Translations under genes and position numbers: made by a program
From: Gemmatimonadota bacterium
GTDB taxonomy: Bacteria > GCA-2686955
Assembly: GCA_026991065.1 (NCBI GenBank)
Contig: JALXCG010000045.1
Coordinates: forward strand, 1-8,861
Direction of reading: 5' to 3'
DNA: 8,861 nucleotides
In this document: one piece after another, positions 6,483-8,861 of the stretch
Position numbering within the stretch: the stretch's first letter is position 1
Layout of the letters: every line of letters starts with the position of its first letter
The notes under the pieces: generated by a model
The model's database searches: none
Told to the model about the DNA's origin: nothing
What the model saw: the letters and a program-made list of their open reading frames with translations, nothing else

Positions 6483-6620
6483 ATGTCAGTCTACTTCTAC
6501 TACGCGTTGGTTATCCTTCTCGGGGTTCTCTTCATCCTGGTTCTTGTGGAGGCATTTCGCTCCCTGGGAGAGGTCGATACCGATACTCCGCGGGGTGACT
6601 CCGGTTCCGACTCCGACTGA
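6483..6620 (+). CDS. 45-residue single-helix membrane microprotein (hypothetical)
   Basis: I do not recognise a family. The protein has one strongly hydrophobic helix (residues about 3-23, YFYYALVILLGVLFILVLVE), a short positive/neutral turn AFRSLGE, and an acidic, Ser/Gly/Asp-rich tail ending SGSDSD. This looks like a small inner-membrane protein with a flexible acidic tail. The frame is open further upstream, but the ATG at 6483 begins exactly at the hydrophobic segment. It has no ribosome binding site and may be leaderless from the -10-like element just upstream. It ends 13 bp before the glycosyltransferase ATG, so the two are likely co-transcribed; it could be a partner of that enzyme or simply help its translation. 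It could also be a chance open frame, although the amino-acid layout argues against this. Confidence 0.55.
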   Translation: MSVYFYYALVILLGVLFILVLVEAFRSLGEVDTDTPRGDSGSDSD

Positions 6621-6633
6621 CCCCCGGTCCCCA

Positions 6634-7356
6634 ATGACGATCGCGGTTGTCCCCACCTATAACGAGATCGAGAATCTGCCCCAGCTCATCGCCAGAATTC
6701 GCGCGCTTCCTTTCCCGATCCACATCCTGGTTGTAGATGACGCCAGCCCCGACGGTACCGGGCAGTTGGCGGACCAACTCGCGCGCGTCGATCCTCTGCT
6801 CACCGTTTTACATCGTGAAGGTCGCCGAGGCCGCGGGCTGGCGGGGCGCGAGGGCTTTCTCCGTGCCCTGGAGCTTGGAGCAGAGAGAATCGTCGAGATG
6901 GATGCCGACCTGTCTCACCGCCCCGAGCACATTCCCGCGCTCCTCCAGGCACTTGCGGAGTGTGATCTTTCGCTGGGTTCACGCGCTGTTCCCGGTGGTC
7001 GCGATTGTGACCGCGGTCGCCCGAGGCAATGGCTGACACGTCTTGCCAATGGCTTCACGCGCAGGGTCCTGGCCATCCCCGTCAGAGACTGCAACTCCGG
7101 CTTTCGCGCGTTTCGGCGGCAGGCACTGATCACCATCAAGCCGGCCACACTCAGCAGCCGAGGTCCCGCCATCGTCCATGAAGTGCTCTATCGCGCCCAG
7201 CGGGCCGGTCTGCGAATCAAGGAGGTTCCAATCCAATTCGTCGATCGGCGTGTCGGTCAATCCACGTTGACATTTCGCACCCTGGCCGCCAGCTACTTCG
7301 CGGTCCTCAGGTTGCGCGCACTCGATTTTTCGTCGCAACCATCGCAGAGGAGCTGA
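6634..7356 (+). CDS. Dolichol-phosphate mannosyltransferase-like glycosyltransferase (GT2)
   Basis: 240-residue family 2 glycosyltransferase of the polyprenol-monophosphomannose synthase (DPM1-like) type. These transfer a sugar from a GDP- or UDP-sugar to a polyprenyl phosphate on the cytoplasmic face of the membrane. Motifs: VVPTYNEIENLP (5-16), ILVVDDASPDGTG (31-43), MDADLSH (89-95) carrying the metal-binding acidic residues, GSRAVPGG (115-122), DCNSGFRAFRR (152-162) and the closing IKEVPIQFVDRRVGQSTL (195-212). There is no C-terminal membrane anchor, so it is the short soluble or peripheral form. The start is the ATG giving MTIAVVPTYNE, the canonical beginning; a longer open frame back to 6364 is unsupported and covers the microprotein. 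No Shine-Dalgarno is visible (the upstream stretch is C-rich), so coupling to the microprotein is plausible. Its stop lies 4 bp before selB, and the selB ribosome binding site lies inside its last codons. The sugar donor cannot be deduced. Confidence 0.88.
   Translation: MTIAVVPTYNEIENLPQLIARIRALPFPIHILVVDDASPDGTGQLADQLARVDPLLTVLHREGRRGRGLAGREGFLRALELGAERIVEMDADLSHRPEHIPALLQALAECDLSLGSRAVPGGRDCDRGRPRQWLTRLANGFTRRVLAIPVRDCNSGFRAFRRQALITIKPATLSSRGPAIVHEVLYRAQRAGLRIKEVPIQFVDRRVGQSTLTFRTLAASYFAVLRLRALDFSSQPSQRS
7346..7352 (+). promoter_or_regulatory. Ribosome binding site of selB
   Basis: AGAGGAG lies within the last codons of the glycosyltransferase gene, 8 nt before the GTG at 7361. It supports GTG as the start and suggests translational coupling. 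The core is identical to that before glgP. Confidence 0.75.
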
Positions 7357-7360
7357 TCCC

Positions 7361-8861
7361 GTGCCCACCCGCTTTGTAGTCGCAGGAACCGCCGGCCACA
7401 TCGATCACGGCAAGACCGAACTGGTGCGCGCTCTCACCGGTACCTGGACCGACCGGTTGAAAGAGGAGCAGGAGCGAGGCATCTCGATCGATCTTGGGTT
7501 CGCTGAGTTGCAACTCGGGGACGACATCAGTGTCGGTTTGGTCGATGTTCCCGGGCATGAACGCTTTGTCCGAAATATGCTGGCGGGTGTCGGAGGCATC
7601 GATTTCGTCATGCTGGTCGTTGCCGCGGACGAGGGCGTCATGCCGCAGACCCGCGAACACGTCGACATCATCGAACTTCTCGGCGTGCAAGCCGGGGTTG
7701 TCGCGCTTACCAAGGTGGACCTGGTCGATGATCCGGAATGGTTGGAGCTGGTCGAACTCGATGTCAGCGAACTGCTCGCTGCAACCAGCCTGGCGGATGC
7801 ACCGATCATTCCGGTGAGCAGCATCACCGGCCAAGGCCTGGATGAACTGCGCCAAGCATTGCACAGCATCGCCGCGCGCAGCCAATCGCGGGAGAGCAGC
7901 GGTGACTTTCGCCTGCCGATCGACCGCGTCTTCACCGTCAAGGGATTCGGCACGGTGATCACCGGCACCGTCTGGTCGGGTCAGATCAGCGCGGGCGAGA
8001 CCATCGCCCTTGAACCGGGCGGGCGGCACGCCCGCGTGCGCAACGTCCAGGTGCACGGCATCGATCACGAATGCGCGCGCGCCGGGCAGCGGGCGGCTCT
8101 CGCCCTGGCCGGAATCGAGAAGCAGGATATCGAGCGCGGAATTACGGCCTGCTCGCCGGGCTCCCTCACACCATCGTTCATGATCGATGCCCGGGTGCGA
8201 GTTCTGCCTGGCTGTGAGCGCGGTCTCCAGCATCGCCAGCGAGTTCATTGCCACCACGGAACGGCAGAGGCTCTGGCCCGGGTGATCCCGCTCGAAGGCG
8301 AGTTCATCCCGGCGGGTGAGTCGGGTGTCGTCCAGCTTCGCCTCGAAAGCCCCATGGCGCTCCTGCCCGGCGATCGTTTTGTTCTGCGGCAGTACTCGCC
8401 CATCACTTCCATCGCGGGAGGTGTCGTACTCGACCCTTGGGCACGCAAGCACCGGCGCCGGCGCGCCGACGTTCTGCATGGACTCGGTGTTCGCGAGAGC
8501 GGCTCCGCCGAAGAGATCGCGGCCGAAATTGTCCGCGCTGCGGGTCCCGCGGGTCTGGATCCAGACGACGCCCGCCTGATCGCCGCCTTGACGCAGACCT
8601 CGGAAGAGAAACGGGGGGTCGAGGCGATTCTGGAATCCTCTCTGCGTGCAGGCCTGATCGCGCGACTGCCGAGCGGTCAGTTGATTGCGGGACGCTATCT
8701 CCACGCGGCCTTGCAGCACCTTGAAGCTCTGGTAGACGCTCACCACCGGCGGCACCGTCTGCAGCCGGGACTGCCATCCAACGAAGCGGCCAGCCGAATC
8801 ACCGCGCAGTTTCCCGGCATTTCAGGTTCATCCGTCGTGGAGTTGGCGATTCAGCAGAAAA
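7361..8861 (+). CDS. selB: Selenocysteine-specific translation elongation factor SelB (3'-truncated)
   Basis: The first 500 residues of SelB, cut by the window end; family members are usually about 600-640 residues, so much of the C-terminal winged-helix part is missing. SelB is a GTPase that carries selenocysteyl-tRNA(Sec) to ribosomes paused at UGA codons marked by a SECIS hairpin. GTPase motifs: [11 protein letters not shown] (9-19), [18 protein letters not shown] (31-48), DVPGHE (62-67), TKVD (117-120) and PVSSITGQG (151-159). Domain 2 begins [20 protein letters not shown] (183-202). Domain 3 holds [11 protein letters not shown] (298-308) and [18 protein letters not shown] (342-359), a SelB hallmark that separates it from EF-Tu and IF2. 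The DRLKEE..RGI.IDLGFA stretch is also SelB-specific. The GTG start has a strong ribosome binding site. Neither selA, selD nor a tRNA(Sec) gene is in the window, and the upstream partner is a glycosyltransferase, which is unusual. Residue W29 in TGTWTDRL sits where Asp or Asn is more common. Confidence 0.95.
   Translation, partial: MPTRFVVAGTAGHIDHGKTELVRALTGTWTDRLKEEQERGISIDLGFAELQLGDDISVGLVDVPGHERFVRNMLAGVGGIDFVMLVVAADEGVMPQTREHVDIIELLGVQAGVVALTKVDLVDDPEWLELVELDVSELLAATSLADAPIIPVSSITGQGLDELRQALHSIAARSQSRESSGDFRLPIDRVFTVKGFGTVITGTVWSGQISAGETIALEPGGRHARVRNVQVHGIDHECARAGQRAALALAGIEKQDIERGITACSPGSLTPSFMIDARVRVLPGCERGLQHRQRVHCHHGTAEALARVIPLEGEFIPAGESGVVQLRLESPMALLPGDRFVLRQYSPITSIAGGVVLDPWARKHRRRRADVLHGLGVRESGSAEEIAAEIVRAAGPAGLDPDDARLIAALTQTSEEKRGVEAILESSLRAGLIARLPSGQLIAGRYLHAALQHLEALVDAHHRRHRLQPGLPSNEAASRITAQFPGISGSSVVELAIQQK

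Noticed and set aside
6364-6633. Longer N-terminus of the glycosyltransferase starting at 6364
   Set aside because: The extension is low-complexity, Thr/Ser/Pro-rich, overlaps the microprotein in another frame, and the family normally begins at the MTIAVVPTYNE position.
7354-7440. UGA read-through of the glycosyltransferase into the open frame overlapping selB
   Set aside because: The open frame is an out-of-frame shadow of selB, and the enzyme already has its final conserved motif.
7307-8755. 482-codon open frame on the minus strand
   Set aside because: It is fully antisense to selB, whose protein is unmistakable. The translation has no recognisable motif, and such frames are common opposite GC-rich genes.

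Overview
The window is GC-rich bacterial chromosomal DNA with eight protein-coding genes, two of them cut by the window ends. The first gene ends in a FlgD-type Ig-like tail with the phrase PNPFNP. Tails like this on secreted proteins are common in the FCB superphylum and in candidate phyla such as Eisenbacteria, Krumholzibacteriota and Latescibacterota. Two lipoproteins, one with an OmpA-type peptidoglycan-binding domain, point to a cell with an outer membrane. I infer an FCB-related or Eisenbacteria-like lineage, but no rRNA or other marker here settles it. I saw no IS element, phage gene, CRISPR array, tRNA or rRNA. The region looks like ordinary core genome.

Layout, left to right: (1) 2-535 (+), the C-terminus of a secreted beta-propeller-like protein with a FlgD-like tail; (2) 615-3113 (+), complete glycogen phosphorylase glgP with a strong ribosome binding site; (3) 3167-4516 (+), a 12-helix carrier of the ATP/ADP translocase (Tlc/NTT) type; (4) 4459-5625 (-), a lipoprotein metallophosphoesterase of the purple-acid-phosphatase type, whose 3' end overlaps the carrier gene by 58 bp; (5) 5675-6259 (-), a lipoprotein with an alanine-rich helix and an OmpA domain, upstream of gene 4 and probably in one operon with it; (6) 6260-6482, a 223-bp divergent intergenic region, the densest regulatory region of the window; (7) 6483-6620 (+), a 45-residue single-helix membrane microprotein; (8) 6634-7356 (+), a dolichol-phosphate-mannose-synthase-like family 2 glycosyltransferase; (9) 7361-8861 (+), selB, the selenocysteine-specific elongation factor, running off the right end.

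Functionally, glgP supplies glucose-1-phosphate from storage glucan. The Tlc-like carrier may move nucleotides or another small substrate. The minus-strand pair acts in the cell envelope: one lipoprotein tethers to peptidoglycan and the other is probably a phosphatase outside the inner membrane. The plus-strand group on the right joins a lipid-linked sugar synthase to selB with a 4-bp gap, so the organism very probably decodes UGA as selenocysteine in some genes, although no selenoprotein is evident here.

I did not find a convincing undescribed multi-gene system. The points most worth checking are the possibly function-altered Tlc-like carrier, the divergent control region with an inverted repeat inside a promoter spacer and a 12-bp tandem repeat, the apparent leaderless starts of two membrane-protein genes, the 45-residue microprotein, and the unusual neighbourhood of selB.
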